A stretch of 64,000 nucleotides of DNA from Guillardia theta CCMP2712 (taxonomy: Eukaryota > Cryptophyceae > Pyrenomonadales > Geminigeraceae): the NCBI RefSeq assembly GCF_000315625.1, contig NW_005434647.1:385097-449096 (forward strand), given 5' to 3'. Position 1 is the stretch's first letter. Each line of letters begins with the position of its first letter. The notes under the pieces were generated by a model. The model was not told the origin of the DNA, did no database searches, and worked only from the letters and a program-made list of their open reading frames with translations. Position numbers and translations under genes: made by a program. Shown here piece by piece: positions 1-12,700 of this stretch.

Positions 1-1663
1 CGCATTGTACTCGGTACGCTGTCCATGTCCTGTCCTGACGCTGCCTGATCGGCCCTGTAGTTTCGTTGATGGGAAGAAATCGCCCTGGCGCAGCACCGAG
101 ACAGCAGCTGCATATACAATTTCGCTGCTTCGGCGGATCCAGAGCCGCTCCACCGCAAGCAGATGTGAAACATCTCGAGAAATTCGATGGCTCGGGCCTC
201 GATGAACTGTGAATCCTTCATTCCCTGCGGGCAGGGCAAAAGGCACGCTTGCGCATAACACGCAACGAAATCTTCCTTGAGGACGTTGGGTTGATCGGGG
301 TCATGTTGAAGAAGATCCATCACTGCAGCGCTATGCAACACGGGCGAACTGGAATGAGATCTTCTCCCCTTCTCCCCCGTTGGCCCAATCCATGCCATAG
401 TCCACAGAAGGATCAGGAGATACTCCACCCTCGACGACCTGGATTTCACTTCATTGATCTCGCGCAGGACGTTGGGGCAAACCCTCACGATAGCATCGGA
501 CGGGAGCAGCCTCACTGCAACCAGCAACAACTTCATCGCCCTCTCGCTCCCCAGCGATGATTCCCTTCGCTGAAGAATCATCAAGCATCCCTCCACCACC
601 GACTTGATCCACTCGAACTTGGTGGCGCCGTTGAACCGCGAGAGCTCCAAGATCGCCCGGCAGCTCTCCAAGGCAAGGGCAGAGTCGAGCGAGCAGGCGG
701 AAGGGAGGAAGAAGTGGTCCAGGAAGAACTCGATCCGCTCGCTGGACTTGTGATGGTACTCCTCATTGTGCTTCGTCTCGCCAAGGTCGCACAGCACCGT
801 TGAGCTGATCACAGTGACCAAAAACCTGACGCAGCGATGCCTGTATGCTTGCGGGAGGCTGTGGAACCTCTCTGAGATCTCAAGGATCTCACGCTGCAGG
901 ACTGACAGTATCTGCGAAGCCAGGAGATCTGGACCACCCACCCTTGGCGCCCTCCTGCTCGACTCTGGGACCCCCCATGGGCTCACAGTGAGGGTCGCTG
1001 GAGTCTGTCCATGGAAGACGTACTCGAACGAGTCTGGGATCACCTTCCCTACCGTCAGCCCTTGCCTGGTGATCGCCTCAGCACAGACCCTCTCCAGACT
1101 CTCTGCGGTCGCGCAGAACACCAGGTCCGAGTCATCCTGAAGCGAGCTCGACATCATCTTTCCCAGCTCGATCATCGTCTCTAGAGCCTGGGGGCTCCAA
1201 TCCAACATCATCACATGCACAATCACGTCGATCGACACCTTCCTCACGTCCTGTATGCTGCTTTGAACCGTGTCCCTTAGCAATGGGACAACTTCAGCCA
1301 GTCTCTTTAGGGTTACCTCGGCAGGTATGACTGTGATACACTCCAGAGCACAGAGACAGAGCTCAACGTCGTCGTTCTGTGCATCTCTGGTGATCATATC
1401 AAAGACCATGTCCCACTCTTCTCCCACGTAGACGCCACAGCCAAGAATGAACGAGTAGGCTAGTCGTCGAACCAAGGTGTTTGAAGAGGAGGATCGGATG
1501 CAATGCTCGAGAACGGCGGGGAGGAGGAGAGGAGCAGTGGAGGAAAGGGGAGAGGAGTGTGTTGAGCTCTCTCGTATGATGTACATGAGCATCTCCCCCT
1601 GTCTGTGCGGCTCCCGCGCCCCTGCGATCGCCGCCGCCAACATGGCGAGCGGGTCGAAAAATC
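1..1663 (-). CDS. HEAT/ARM-repeat protein, partial (adaptin- or karyopherin-like)
   Basis: One minus-strand frame stays open from 1663 down to the window edge, about 550 residues, and runs off the left end, so the C-terminus is missing. The upper edge at 1663 is a splice acceptor (CCTTACCCAG before GAT), so this is an internal exon and the start codon lies further right. The translation is almost all amphipathic helix. Blocks such as LVRRLAYSFILG, CALECITVIPAEV and VRKVSIDVIVHVMM look like HEAT/ARM repeats of adaptin large chains or exportin/importin-beta proteins. The region 430-540 reads FEWIKSVVEGCLMIL and similar helices. I cannot choose between a vesicle-coat and a nuclear-transport role. 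That it is coding is very likely; the family name is tentative. Confidence 0.6.
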
Positions 1664-2467
1664 CTGGGTAAGGAAGATGGGTGATTGTGTCTCCTAAAAA
1701 GAGGGGGTGGGGGGTACAGGAAACGTCGTAGGGGTGTGGTAGAAAGGGGTTTGAATGAGAACTCTGAGGTACTGGGGGGACCAGAGGGGTAGTAGGATGG
1801 CAAAGTACCCATGCGTATTAGAGGTTTATGCGTATCACGGTAGGGTACACGGAGGATTGGGCTGCTTCAATACCTGTGGGGTACTTGAACTAGGGGGTAC
1901 ACCGTTTCCAATTGGGTGCTATTGGTTCAAGGGGGTGGGGGTATTCAACACAGTCTGCCTCAGGACAGACGAAAGGGCAACCTCGACATGGCATGAGGGA
2001 GGAGGAAGAGGAGGAAGAGGAGGAAGAGGAGGAAGAGGAGGAAGAGGAGGAAGAGGAGGAAGAGGAGGAAGAGGAACGAGAGCAATGTAGGGGAAGTAGA
2101 GAAAGTAGAGGATAAGGTGTGCGACGAGTTGATGGCAAGGTCACAGGGAAGGAGGACATTGCTGAGTTGAGTCAGGGTGAGGACGAAGGTGATGATGGTT
2201 CAATGGAGAACGAAACATGGGCAACTAGTCTATACAGGGTGCAGTAAACGTATCTTAACCATGAGCAGAGGAGAGAGGCAAGGTGCACGAGGAAGTGTTG
2301 GGGTCATGACACTATTCGCTTGCAATGGAAAAGTGTAACTTGTGGGAGGGTTGACCTTGACCTTGTCGTTTCCTCTCTTGATTTTTTTCTGCTCTACTCT
2401 AGAATTTTCTCATTTTCCTGTTGCAGAGTGATTGGCTGCAGCCTCGGGGTTTTTCCCGCTGTGGACT
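1664..2467. promoter_or_regulatory. 5' region between divergent genes, with GGGGTA-type tract and GGAAGA microsatellite
   Basis: This stretch lies between the minus-strand repeat protein and the plus-strand gene starting at 2468. It carries repeated GGGGTAC/GGGTAG-type motifs at about 1755-1960 and a (GGAAGA)n array at about 1998-2072. The array reads as poly-Glu, poly-Ser or poly-Gly in different frames and is not credible coding sequence. One or more 5' exons of the minus-strand gene could be hidden here; I could not identify them. A TTGCAG near 2426 could end a 5'UTR intron of the plus-strand gene. Confidence 0.4.
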
Positions 2468-3798
2468 ATGGCCGAATCATATCAAGACCGCGAGGGAGGA
2501 GCGAAAGGGGAGGAGCCATGGTGGAGTGATCCGAGAAATGGCCACTCGATCATCGACGACCTGTATAGATGGATGCCGAACCTCACATTGCGCATTGATA
2601 GATTCCCTCCCCATTGTCTGACGATTGTAAGTTGTTTGCTGATCAAACAGTGGGGAAGGGAGGGAGGGAGGGAGGGAGGAGAAAGGTCAAGGCTGACGCG
2701 GTACTGTTGCAGAGCGGCGCTGTCTCTCTGGCTGTGGGTGTGATATTCCTCCTCGGGGCCTTCATGAACGTGGTGGAGCCGCACTATGATAAGATCGCCC
2801 ACTCTGTGCAGACTAGATGCGAGGTCATGTCTGTGACCCACGAGAACCTTGTGGAGGACAAACTCTTCCACTACATTGTGAGGGACCAGAGCTCCGAGGC
2901 TGCCTGTCTGTGCTGACCTGCCTGTGGTTCCAGTTGAAATTTCCCTTGCCCGGCATTCCCGGCTTGCAAGACGGAGAGGCGTTCTGCTATGGCTCACAGA
3001 AGTGCAGCGTGTATGAGGTGATGGAAACCTCCCTTGTCTCGCCAGCATGGTGAAGTTGTACCAGGTCGGCTCTGTTCACGTCTGCTACTTCAACACAGAA
3101 GATCACACTGTGAGGTTCTATACAGCCCTCTCAGGTCACTCCACCATCCGTGTCCTGTCCTACGTGATCTTGGTAAGTCTCGTCTCTCGGCGTTGCCTAT
3201 TTCTCGCTTCCCTGACCGTGTCTTGCAGACGATTCCTTTCCTCATCGGCGCCTTCTGTGCGTCTATCCCAAGACTGCAAGCTGCTCCTGACTCGCTGCCG
3301 CAGGCTGCTTGGTCCCCGCAAGCTTGCACTGGAACAGCCAGCTGAGAGAGCTTAAGGATAGCATGGAGCAGAACAACCCGTTCAAGGGCATTTCGAATCC
3401 ATTCGCCTCCAAGAAGGACGAGGACGAGTACTACAGCAGCAACGATGCTGAGGGCTACTACCAGCGACAGGTGCTTACTGCCATCTAGTGTGGGATAGTC
3501 TGACGGCCCATGGGGCAGGATGAAATGTACCAGTACAGCGACGTCAACAGAAACAACAAGGTCTGTTTGCGATCTTGGTAAGGATTGTGGTGGTGGGGGG
3601 TTGACAGGTATGGCAGGATAACGGTCAGAAAAGAAGAAACCCTGATCAGGTGAGACTCGTTTCCCTCCTCATCGCCCTCCCTGGCTCCTACCGTTTCCTC
3701 TCCTCCCCTACCCTCCACTTCTTGTCTCACAGTGCTCGCAGTCTGGCTCTAGCTTCACGTCGGGAGTTTCATGGTTGAGAATGCAGGTGGGAGTTTAG
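2468..3798 (+). CDS. Uncharacterised two-transmembrane protein
   Basis: Multi-exon gene starting at ATG 2468 (MAESYQDREGG). Exon 1 ends before GTAAG near 2628. Exon 2 opens with a first membrane helix (AVSLAVGVIFLLGAFMNVV). A central part with several cysteines (LPGIPGLQDGEAFCYG, VGSVHVCYFN) is followed by a second helix (VLSYVIL joined to TIPFLIGAFC). The tail is charged and Tyr/Asn/Asp-rich (NPFKGISNPF, DEYYSSNDAEGYY) and the stop is TAG at 3796-3798. The layout is two membrane helices around a Cys-containing loop with a cytoplasmic-type tail, which superficially resembles BK-channel beta subunits, but I see no diagnostic signature. Splicing must remove a very short intron before residue MVKLYQ (35 nt if GTATGA is the donor) and a 47-nt intron before LHWNSQLREL. 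Function unknown. Confidence 0.6.
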
Positions 3799-4044
3799 GG
3801 GAAATCTCAATGGGGAGGTCGGAGACGGAAAGCTCTCAACGAATGTATGCATATGTTAGTACAAGAGAGGACTAGCCGTCGTCGGTGTCTGTGTGGTTGG
3901 AAAGTCGCACTGTGACATCTCTACGAGTGGATATCCCTTGTTCACAGACGGAGGAGTCCGACGCGCTTCTCATGCTCACAATCGAGGGTTTGCTCCTCAT
4001 CATGCTTTTATTGAAAACTGCTGCTACATGATGCTTTCTCGCGA

Positions 4045-7000
4045 TCACGCCAAGTACTGCCGAACATAAAATTAGGATAGGCTGAGGAGGGAGTGGGGAC
4101 AACAGGAAGGGGATGGGGGGGGGGGGGGGGGGGGATGGTGATGATGATGATCGGAAGGAGACGATAATGATAGTGAGGAAGAGGAGGAGGAGTAGAAAGA
4201 GGAGTAATAACATATTTGATCACCTCGTACTTCTTGATGTCTCCTCTTTGGCGCTGCAAGAAGTCGCGCTCTATCAGGCCTTCTATTCTCTTCTTTATGA
4301 TTACAGGGTTGGGGTTGAAGCGAGACTGCGCAAGAGGTCAGTGCCAGCAAAACGGCCACACACGGAGAACAACCTGCAGCTGTTTTGTGACTTCGGCGAC
4401 TAATAAGTTGTGTTCCATCACTCTGTCATCACTGTCAGATATTCTTCTGCTGCTCCTGCTCTTCCTCTTCCTCTTCCAACTCCTCCTTCTCCCCCTCCCC
4501 CTCCTCGTCATATCACCTTCTAGCTTTCATCACGCGTACGATCGCCGCGTCAATCTGCGGGTTTCTATCTTCATTCATCTTGTTTCTCGATCTGCAGACA
4601 AGGTTCAGTTTTCTTCTGCAAGACGCAGGTCGCGTCACTTACGCTTGAACCTCCTCGTTGCTCTCCTTGGAAGCTGCGATCGTGCTGACCTGCAGGGGAA
4701 GAGTTGAGCGAAGGGGGGGGGAGGGGGAGGGAGGATACACCACCTTGAATTTGATCAGCCGATTAGTGAACTTCGAGTTGTAGAAGAAAACATCATCCTC
4801 TGAGACATTCTTCGACTTGGGCTCCTTGACCAGCAGCTTGTGATGTGCGCATGCCAGCGATTGGAGGGTCCTCTGAAGGTCAGCCTTGGGGATGTTGGTT
4901 CCAGCCTCGATCTCCTGTTGGAGGTGGGGTGAGGAGAACAGCAGCCGGCAGAAGCGAAGCACCTTGAAACTGAGCTGGTTCGAACCTTCGGGCGAGAAGA
5001 GGAGGAGAACGACCATGTGGAAAGTCGGGACGTTGATCTGATACCTGCGATGACGTCAACGCACGACTGCCTCACTCGTCTCATGATCTCTTACGTCTTG
5101 TCGTACTTGGCCTTCAGGTCGGCGTTGCCCATGTTAGTCTGGCAGGGGCGCGTCAAGCACAACCGACAGCATGCGGGAAGCAACAGCAGCGAGTCACCTG
5201 CCACGTCAGCTGCCTCCCGTTGTGCTGGGCGAGGTAGAAGCGCTGGAACACCATGCAGGCATGATCGATCTCGGGCGGTAGCCGACATTGCTGCGCCGGT
5301 TGCGTCGGCCAGAAGCCGGTCGTGAGCACTTTGACCTGCCAGGAGCTGAGCTGGGGGAAGAGACTTGGTGGACGACTGGACCTGAAGGTCTAGAGACAAC
5401 GAGTTCCCATCCCCCTGCGAAAGGTGCCTGCTGAAGGACTGATGCAGGTCTGCGGACGTGTGCATGTCTTTGAACATCCCCTCGAGCTTGGCAGTGAACT
5501 GGTACCTGCGATTCGGGAGGGATCAACGTGGTACATTCATGAAAGCTGAAAGGAAGAAACGAGAGTTCACTGCAACTTACCCGCACTCTGTTTTGAGCAT
5601 TTGGATGACTTTCCTTTCCAAGTCCTCAGATTGACTCCTGTGAATAGTGTCAAACAAAGATGCATTGATGGGTTCATGAAACTTTGAAACACGCCTCACC
5701 TGTCTCCCAGAAGCCGCTTTGCCAGGTGTTGTTTGAAGTATTTCTCAAACATGTCTTTCTCCTGCAGAAAGCGGAACAGCTGCAAAGTCCTTTCCAGTAC
5801 GCCCTCCGTCTTCATACCATATAATTCAGTGACTGCACAGATGCACATGCACATCGCCGCACCTGCTCCTCGCTGATGTTCGAAGGGCCACTGGACTTTG
5901 TCTTGGTGCCTCTTAAATGCGTATCCATAGCCAAAGAGATGTACTCCGGTGATCGAGAATTCAAATTGATGAAGACTTCAAACGCCTATACTTGCAGATC
6001 AGCCCATACCGAGATCGCAAGCTCCGAATCACCTTATGGAGCTTGTTGATCAAGGATTTCTCTTTCCGAAACGCTTCTCTGACCATCCTAGTATCGTGCA
6101 TTCACTCCCTTTCATCTGTACACATGCAATTCCCTGACCTATCATAATTTTCCTTGAGCTCTAGAAGTTGATGCACGAATTGCAGAGGATCTGCTTGATT
6201 CTCGAGAGACCTGTTGGAGCACTCAGGGAGCTCAATACCAATGTAACAAGAGTCATACATGACAATTTCACGCCCTTTCTGTCCCACGTGATCGGCAACC
6301 TTTCCTTCAATGATATCTGTGCCGCCCTGCACACGAGAGAATCTGTATAGAGGGGATTAGCACACCGGCAGTTGTCAATAGCGAGACCCTACAGATCAAA
6401 CATGCTCTTCAGTTCCTGAATCCTGAAGTCCTCCAGCAGGCGGATCAGCCCGGAACCTAGATGGGTTCAAACTCAGCATGTGACAAGACCTCGGTTGACG
6501 TTTGAAACCTTCTTTCTCCACAAGACTCATCATGTGCCTTCCTATCAGCTCATTTTCCACCGTTTGTTTAATACCAGAGTCTCCGGCGTTGTAATCTATC
6601 GACCTGCCAAGTACATCTCACTCGAGCCACAAGCAAGGCCTAGACGTACAGGCAGGAAGAAACTCTCTCTGATTCTTCTAATAGTTTGGCTTCGACCTGG
6701 ATATCATATCAAAACTCATCAAGCATCCAGACTTTGACTCTACATAGCGAAGATATTCTGGTGTTGAGCTTCCTGTGATTAGACTCTCGGATTGCACCAT
6801 GTAGTATTGCTGCGAGCTCTCAATGAAACTGTACAGATTTCAGAATATCATCAATTTGCGCAAGACAGATACTCACGGTTTTTCAAGGTCTTCATGAAAG
6901 ACAGATTTCCCCATTTCCTGGAGCATCTGTGAAATGCTTCGCAGAATATCCCGTTCAATCTTTTCGCCATCACGCTCCCTTCTTATCAGCTCAAGGGTCC

Positions 7001-7722
7001 TGATCCACATGTCTTCAACATGACAATATCGATCATTCATAACACGATCTCACAGCCTGCGAAGCCTGTCCTTCACGCCAGCAGCTCGAACACAGTGTTG
7101 GCAGAAGATGCCCAGTCCCATGTCATAAACCTGCGAGGAGAGGAGAGTCAGCGGAGCCCATGAGCTGATCGACGGGTCGACGAACACAAGGTATGCAGCG
7201 CAGAAATCAAGAGGAGCTGAGAGGCTACCGGCTTCTTTTGGTTCTGTTTGACGTACGTGCGATCCATGTACATCAGGATGTCCTGTACCATCTGCAGGCT
7301 CCTCTTGTACTCGGTCCATATCTTCTTGAGCGAGCTCAGGAACCTGCGACGGCTCTCAGACAGAGACAGCTACTTGTAGACAGGGCTGAATCACGTTTCA
7401 TCTGTATTCTTCTCCACCCTCTCGCACAACTCCATCGATCGCCGCTTCAACGTAGCATCCACGTTGTTGTACAGCATGTCTCCGTGTTTATGCAGAACCA
7501 TGTTGTAACCCGTCCTGTACAGCTCTTCAAAGCTAAGTTCTCCTGCATTCTCATTGAAAATTTGGATGATGGCTCCTTCTAACTTTTCCCAGGAACTGTT
7601 GCAGGAATGAGGGGCTGAGGTGAGAAAAACATTCAACTTCACCGCTTCGGCATGTCTGCATCCTTGGGAGGCTGTGTTTTGAAGGCATGTATCACAAAGG
7701 CGCTCTTTTTCTGCTGAGACAT
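4045..7722 (-). CDS. CUL3: Cullin, CUL3 type: scaffold of a CRL E3 ubiquitin ligase
   Basis: Multi-exon minus-strand gene; start ATG at 7722 ([15 protein letters not shown]), stop at 4045-4047. The first cullin repeat has the family block [18 protein letters not shown] (about 7450-7540). [12 protein letters not shown] and [11 protein letters not shown] follow near 7080-7320. The cullin homology domain is clear: [35 protein letters not shown] (5200-5340), [14 protein letters not shown], then [15 protein letters not shown] and [15 protein letters not shown]. The C-terminal winged helix has the neddylation motif IVRVMKARR with its lysine, followed by [15 protein letters not shown] and the final KKYEYLA across a 167-nt intron (4057-4223) that contains an 18-C run. 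CUL3 proteins bind BTB substrate adaptors at the N-terminus and RBX1 at the C-terminus. The block order and N-terminus fit CUL3 better than CUL1 or CUL4. Confidence 0.93.
4057..4223 (-). other. Last cullin intron with an 18-nt C homopolymer
   Basis: The intron splits the conserved cullin tail: KKYE precedes GTGATC and YLA-stop follows GCAG. On the plus strand it contains an uninterrupted run of G (about 4116-4133), plus TGATGA and GAGGAG repeats. In the sense direction this makes a long C/T-rich segment before the acceptor, as in several introns of this window. Confidence 0.7.
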
Positions 7723-8219
7723 GTTTCCTCTTCAACCCTTTCCTTGCTGATATCACAAAATGTCAGCTGCCCTTTGCACATCAGTCGCTATGAGCAGTTC
7801 TACGGTCAACTATGATCCAGCTCGCAAACTGTCGCCTCTCCCCGCCCCCTGTTCTACGTGGACCAGCTGCCTTTATCAGATCATATTCTCTCTTCTCTCT
7901 CCCTCATCTTCTGCTCGCCGCCGCCTCCGCCTCCACCGTTCCCGCTCTTACCTGCGCAGCTACTGCATGGTCATCGTTCTCCACCCCCTAAACCCAACCT
8001 GTCTCATCGGTAATGTTGACCTACCCCTCAAATCTTCCTCACCCCACCCCCCAGCTAGAGCATTCTCAATACAAGTGCACTGGTATGATGTACGGGTACT
8101 CTTGAATGGAGGGTGATTCCCATTACCCCTACCCCCAACTGAGCCTTGCCACTACCCCTACCCCATCATCTGGATTACCGCTCAAGTTACTTTCCAAGGA
8201 GGTTGTGACCACAGAAGTT
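7723..8219. promoter_or_regulatory. Upstream region of the cullin gene with TACCCC tract
   Basis: Between the cullin start codon (7722) and the GC-rich repeat (from 8220) lies non-coding sequence. At 8020-8180 it contains many CTACCCC/ACCCC motifs, which read GGGGTAG on the cullin coding strand. I see no convincing ORF. Confidence 0.45.
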
Positions 8220-9230
8220 GGTAGACCAGACCATTCCGGCCCGCCGGGCCCGGGCCGCGGCCCGCCGTGAGTCGACCGTGGTCCGATCCGATCATCAGTG
8301 ACTGATGGAACGTATGCCAGCCGTGCCAGTCAGATAGCGCCGAGTTAACAAAAACTCTCCTGTAAACCAAGACGACTTACGTGGCAAGGCGGACGATGTA
8401 GCGTGTGGGACGAAGAAGGGGGCTTTCCAAGCCGTCTTGCTAAGGTCCTCTCATGTCTGGATGCTTGGGTTTCACATCCTAGCATACAGTCTATCTCTCA
8501 TGTGCTCCTCAATTCTGGTTTTGTGTGCATTAAACTCGGTCTTGAGCAAAAACTGTCTTGTTACAACTAAGGTCGATGTGACCGTCTGCGTGACTTTGGA
8601 CTAGTACAAGTCTAACAAACTTGTATTCCGTCAGTGACTCCGACCCGGGACTTGGAGTCCGGCGGACTCCCGAGCCGGAACTCTGCCAAGTGGTCGCCCG
8701 GCGATCGGACAGACCGTAAAACGCCGGGCGGCCGGCGGTGACTCGGACCCGCCGGGTAGTACCGTCCGGTCCCATGATCCGATCAGCCGCACGGTCCGGC
8801 CCGGTGCCTCGGACCCGACCGACGGCGGTACGGTAGGGGCCGTGCCACTTTCGGGTGCCACTGACCGTCACGGCGTAACGGTAGTCACTGAGTACCGGGG
8901 GACCCGCGGCCGCCCCGCGGCGCCCGGCCGGTTCCGATCTCAACGGTTGCCCGGCGTACGGCCCCCGGCCGGGCTGCTGCAGGACCATCGGAAGGGCCTG
9001 GCCGGGCACAGTTCGCCGGAGTTCACTCACTACTGTCACTGCGGCCCGGACCAGCCTGACGGTCCACTCGGATCGTCGACGGTTCCGGTCACTCAGGACC
9101 GTAGTACCGCGCGGCGCGGCGCGGCCGGTGATCGGACAGTCCGGGCGCCGCCGGGCCGCCCGGCGGCCCGGCGGCGCCACCACTCAGTGGCCCGGCGCCA
9201 AGACCGCTAGCGTCACGGTGACTCGTTCAG
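8220..9230 (-). repeat. GC-rich dispersed repeat, copy A
   Basis: About 1 kb that differs sharply from its surroundings. Positions 8640-9225 and 8230-8290 are extremely GC-rich, dominated by CCGG, CCCGG, GACTC and CACTGAC words. Positions 8390-8640 are of normal composition. The latter, read on the minus strand, matches 33005-33260 on the plus strand. The best block is 8443-8478 against 33191-33226, 35 of 36 bases identical, and further matches surround it. ORFs across the GC-rich part exist in several frames on both strands and look like composition artefacts. It sits between the 5' ends of the cullin and ANK/TPR genes. I see no transposase or reverse transcriptase. Confidence 0.65.
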
Positions 9231-9766
9231 AGTTGGGCATGGATCCTCAAGCCATGCCGTGACGGTCATGGAGGGAAGAGGAAGGGGGGAGGGAAGGGGG
9301 AGGGAGAAAGATGGCGAGGGATCGAGGGTTCGAGGGAAAAGCATGAGGAGGGAGAGTGAGGAGAGGAATAGGAGAGAGGGAGAAGGGGAGTAAGGTAGGG
9401 AGGGGAGTAAGAGCACAAGGAAGGTTAAATCTAGGTGAGGGAGAGATGGGAGACCAGGCATGGAGGAAGGGAGAGGACAAGAGCGATAGGATGTAAGAGG
9501 CGAGATCAGGACAACCACCCAGATGTCTTGTTGTCAGTCTCATGGGCAGCATGGTGGAGTCGTTTTCTTTGTTTCATGTCACCCGTGCTCCTGAACATGT
9601 TGGTACCCCTTCCTCCTTCGTTTGCTCCGGTTTGCCTGTTCCATTTATGTCATTGAACTGGGTTTCCTTGTTGATTTTCACGGATTCGACCAGGTTGCCA
9701 AAATTCCGAGCCGAGAATCGTAGCGAACATCGTTCATCTCCAGCAGCAAGGGAGCAGAAACTAGCA
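9231..9766. promoter_or_regulatory. Upstream region of the ANK/TPR gene
   Basis: Purine-rich low-complexity sequence (GGGAGG, GAGGAG) occupies about 9265-9480, then more ordinary sequence up to the start codon. The ANK/TPR frame extends upstream to 9542, but that part (rich in F, S, P and V) does not look like the protein's own start, so I place it in the 5' leader. Confidence 0.4.
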
Positions 9767-12700
9767 ATGGAGCCAGCGGGAGTTGCTCCCTCCTTCTCTC
9801 CTCAAGACCTCAAGGAATGGATTGACTCCAGCAGGAAGAATGATATACAGACGTTGAGGAGGCTGTTTGCCAAGGACTCCTCCCTGCTGAATGCCAAGCA
9901 GGGGGGGTTGGGGAATACTGCCCTCCACTGGGCAGCAGCGCGCGACTACTGCGACATCGTGGAGTTCCTGGTGAAGAGCAGCGCAAGTCTGAGCATCAAG
10001 AACAACAGCGGTTCCACTCCTCTGCATTCCGCAGCAGCCAACGGAAGCACCAGGGCGCTGAAGATTCTACTGCAGTCTGGGGTGGACCTCAGCGTACAGG
10101 ACGAAGATGGTCTGACAGCGCTGGACATAGCCAGCAAGCGCATCTCGAACGCCGAGCAAGCTGCTGCAGAGGGGAAGCAGGATCGTGAAGAGAATCAATC
10201 GTTCTTGGAGACGATGAGGGAGGTAGAGGAGCTGCTTGAGCTCCAACAACTCATCAACCTCCTAAGGTCTGACGAGTCGGAGGAGGCATGGAATCTGCAC
10301 AACTTGAACTCTGTGCTGTCGCTGGCAAACATTGATAGGGCTGGGCTGCTGGACAAAGAGGATCTTTCGAGACGGGTGAAGCAGTATCTTAGCGACCTTG
10401 AGGAAGGGAAGGCCCCACTCCGCCAGGCTAAATCGTTCCTGCAATCCAGGTATGGCCGAACTGAGGACGGGCACGGTGGTCAAAGGAGCCAAGGAGCTGA
10501 GACCAGGGGCGGACAGGACTCAGCAGCAAGCTCAGGAGCGTCGTCCGACAATGACAAGGTAGCGAAGCTGAAACAGAAGGGAAATGAAGCCTTCGGCAAT
10601 AAGGACATGCCGGGTGCGATCCGCTATTACACGATGGCAATCCGTCTGGACGAACACAACCATGTCATGTACAGCAATCGTTCAGCAGCGTATGCGGCTC
10701 TTGGCGACTGGTTCCGAGCCCTTGAAGATGCTGAGTTCGCCATTGAGCTGAGGCCCGATTGGGCTAGAGGATACTCCCGGAAGGGAGCAGCATTGGCCGG
10801 TCGTGGGATCTTTGATAAGGCAGTGGAGGCGTATAAGAAGGGACTTGAGTTGGAGCCAAACAACCAGCAGATGCAAGAGGCGCTTCGCGATGCAGAATTC
10901 AAGTGGGCGACTGGTGCCAAAGGCAAACCAGCCATGGACGTCAGGGGAAAAGGATCCCAACGGAAGCAAGATAACGATGATGACGACAACGATGATAATG
11001 CTGAATCCTGTGAGTCGTCAGCTCAACAGGATGCGAAAGAAGTGAAGAAGCCTAAGAAGGAGCCGGAAGGCAATCGTCACTCGGTGACCAAAGACATGGG
11101 AAAGCAATGGCTCAAGGCCGCCAAGGAGGGAAACCTCAAAACACTCAAGTCTCTCTTGGAGGAGAGACCAGAGATCCTACGGTATCAGGGAGCTGGCACG
11201 AGACAAGCCTCTGTCGGGCATTCCGCTCTGCACTGGTGCGCAGCCAAGGGCCATTCCGAGTGCTTGGAGTTCCTGCTGGAGTCCAAGGCTGATCCAGATG
11301 TGCAGAACAACGGGGGATCCACTCCCCTCCATGCAGCTGCGCAGAACGGCCAAGAGTCGTGCGTGCAAGTGCTCCTGAGGTACAAGGCAGACCCGGGGAT
11401 AAGAGACAAGGGGGGAGCGAATGCGGAGCAGTCAGCAGCGAGGATAGGACACAGTCTCTCGCCGAGCATCTTGTCCCTGCTGCAGGGAGACGAGAGGGCG
11501 GCGCAGAAAAGTCCGGAGACTCAGCAGGACCATCCTGACAGCGAAGAGGCTGAGGAAGAGAAGGATGCCTCGACGCTCAAGGAGAAAGGAAACGCCATGT
11601 TTGCCGAGAAGAAGTTCGCCGAGGCCGTCAAGTACTACTCGAAGGCGTTGAAGCTCGATGCCAGCAACAAGATCCTTTTCAGTAACAGGTCGGCCGCCTA
11701 CCTGGGTCTCGGCCGGTGCAAGGCAAGTTGGCGTCCCCTCGGTCATATGTTGCCATCTTGACGCCAAGGACAGGAGGCGATCCGAGACGCCCAGCAGTGT
11801 ATCGACCTGGACCCTGACTGGGCCAAGGGTTACTCAAGGAAGGTGCGTGCTGGAAGCCGAGGAGGCTGCGCTGGAGCTGACGAGCCCTCAGGGAGCCGCT
11901 TGTCTACAGTGCGGGGACACATACGATGCCGTTGTCTGCTATCGCACGGGGCTCGAGAAAGACCCGAGCAACGGGGCCATGCAGGCAAGACGTCCTTGTC
12001 CTGGGCGCCATGAGCCGCCGCTGAAGTGAAGTGAACGCAGGACGCACTGAAGAACGCGGAGGTCCGACTGCGTGAACTGACGGCTCAGTGGTGCCGAGGA
12101 GGCAGGGTTGTGCTCTCCTCCTCCCCTGATCGCTCTTGCCAGGGACGAGCTGCCGTGCTCCGACGACGAAGACGGCGAGAGGAGCCGGGGAGAGGATGGT
12201 GGAGCTCGTGCAGGCGATCTCGACGAGTGGTGGGCGGAGAGGCGCGGAGGGGGGAGCAAGTCCAACTTCGAAGCTCCTCGTGAGATCGATTTTGCCGACC
12301 AATCAGTTCCGAGACAGGTCGAAGTTCAAAGTCCCTTCCTCTCGACCTCTCCACCCTCCTCCTCTCTGGGACCCCTCGCTCACGATTCCTTTGCAGGTGG
12401 GAAAAGAGTTCATGGACGCTGCCAAGAACGGGCACCAGGTCATCCCCTCCTCCTACCCCCTCCCCCGTCAACGCGTCAGCTGAGATACCTGCTGGCAGCC
12501 GACCCTCGAGCGAATGCTCCTCGAGAGACCAGACCTGCTCTGGTATCGAGGGCAGGTCAGTCAGAAGGAGGAGATGAATCGGTGCTCCGGGTGACCACAG
12601 CGGCAGGGAACGTCATACGGGTTCGTCGGGCACAGTGCTCTCCATTTCACCGCTGCCAAGGGTGGGAGAAGAGGAGGGGAGGGAGAGAGCAAGAGAGAGA

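Noticed and set aside
8530-9210. Long ORFs of 217 and 122 codons on both strands within the GC-rich island
   Set aside because: Stop codons are rare in such GC-rich DNA. The translations are Arg/Pro/Gly-rich in every frame and overlap antisense, and the region is a dispersed repeat.
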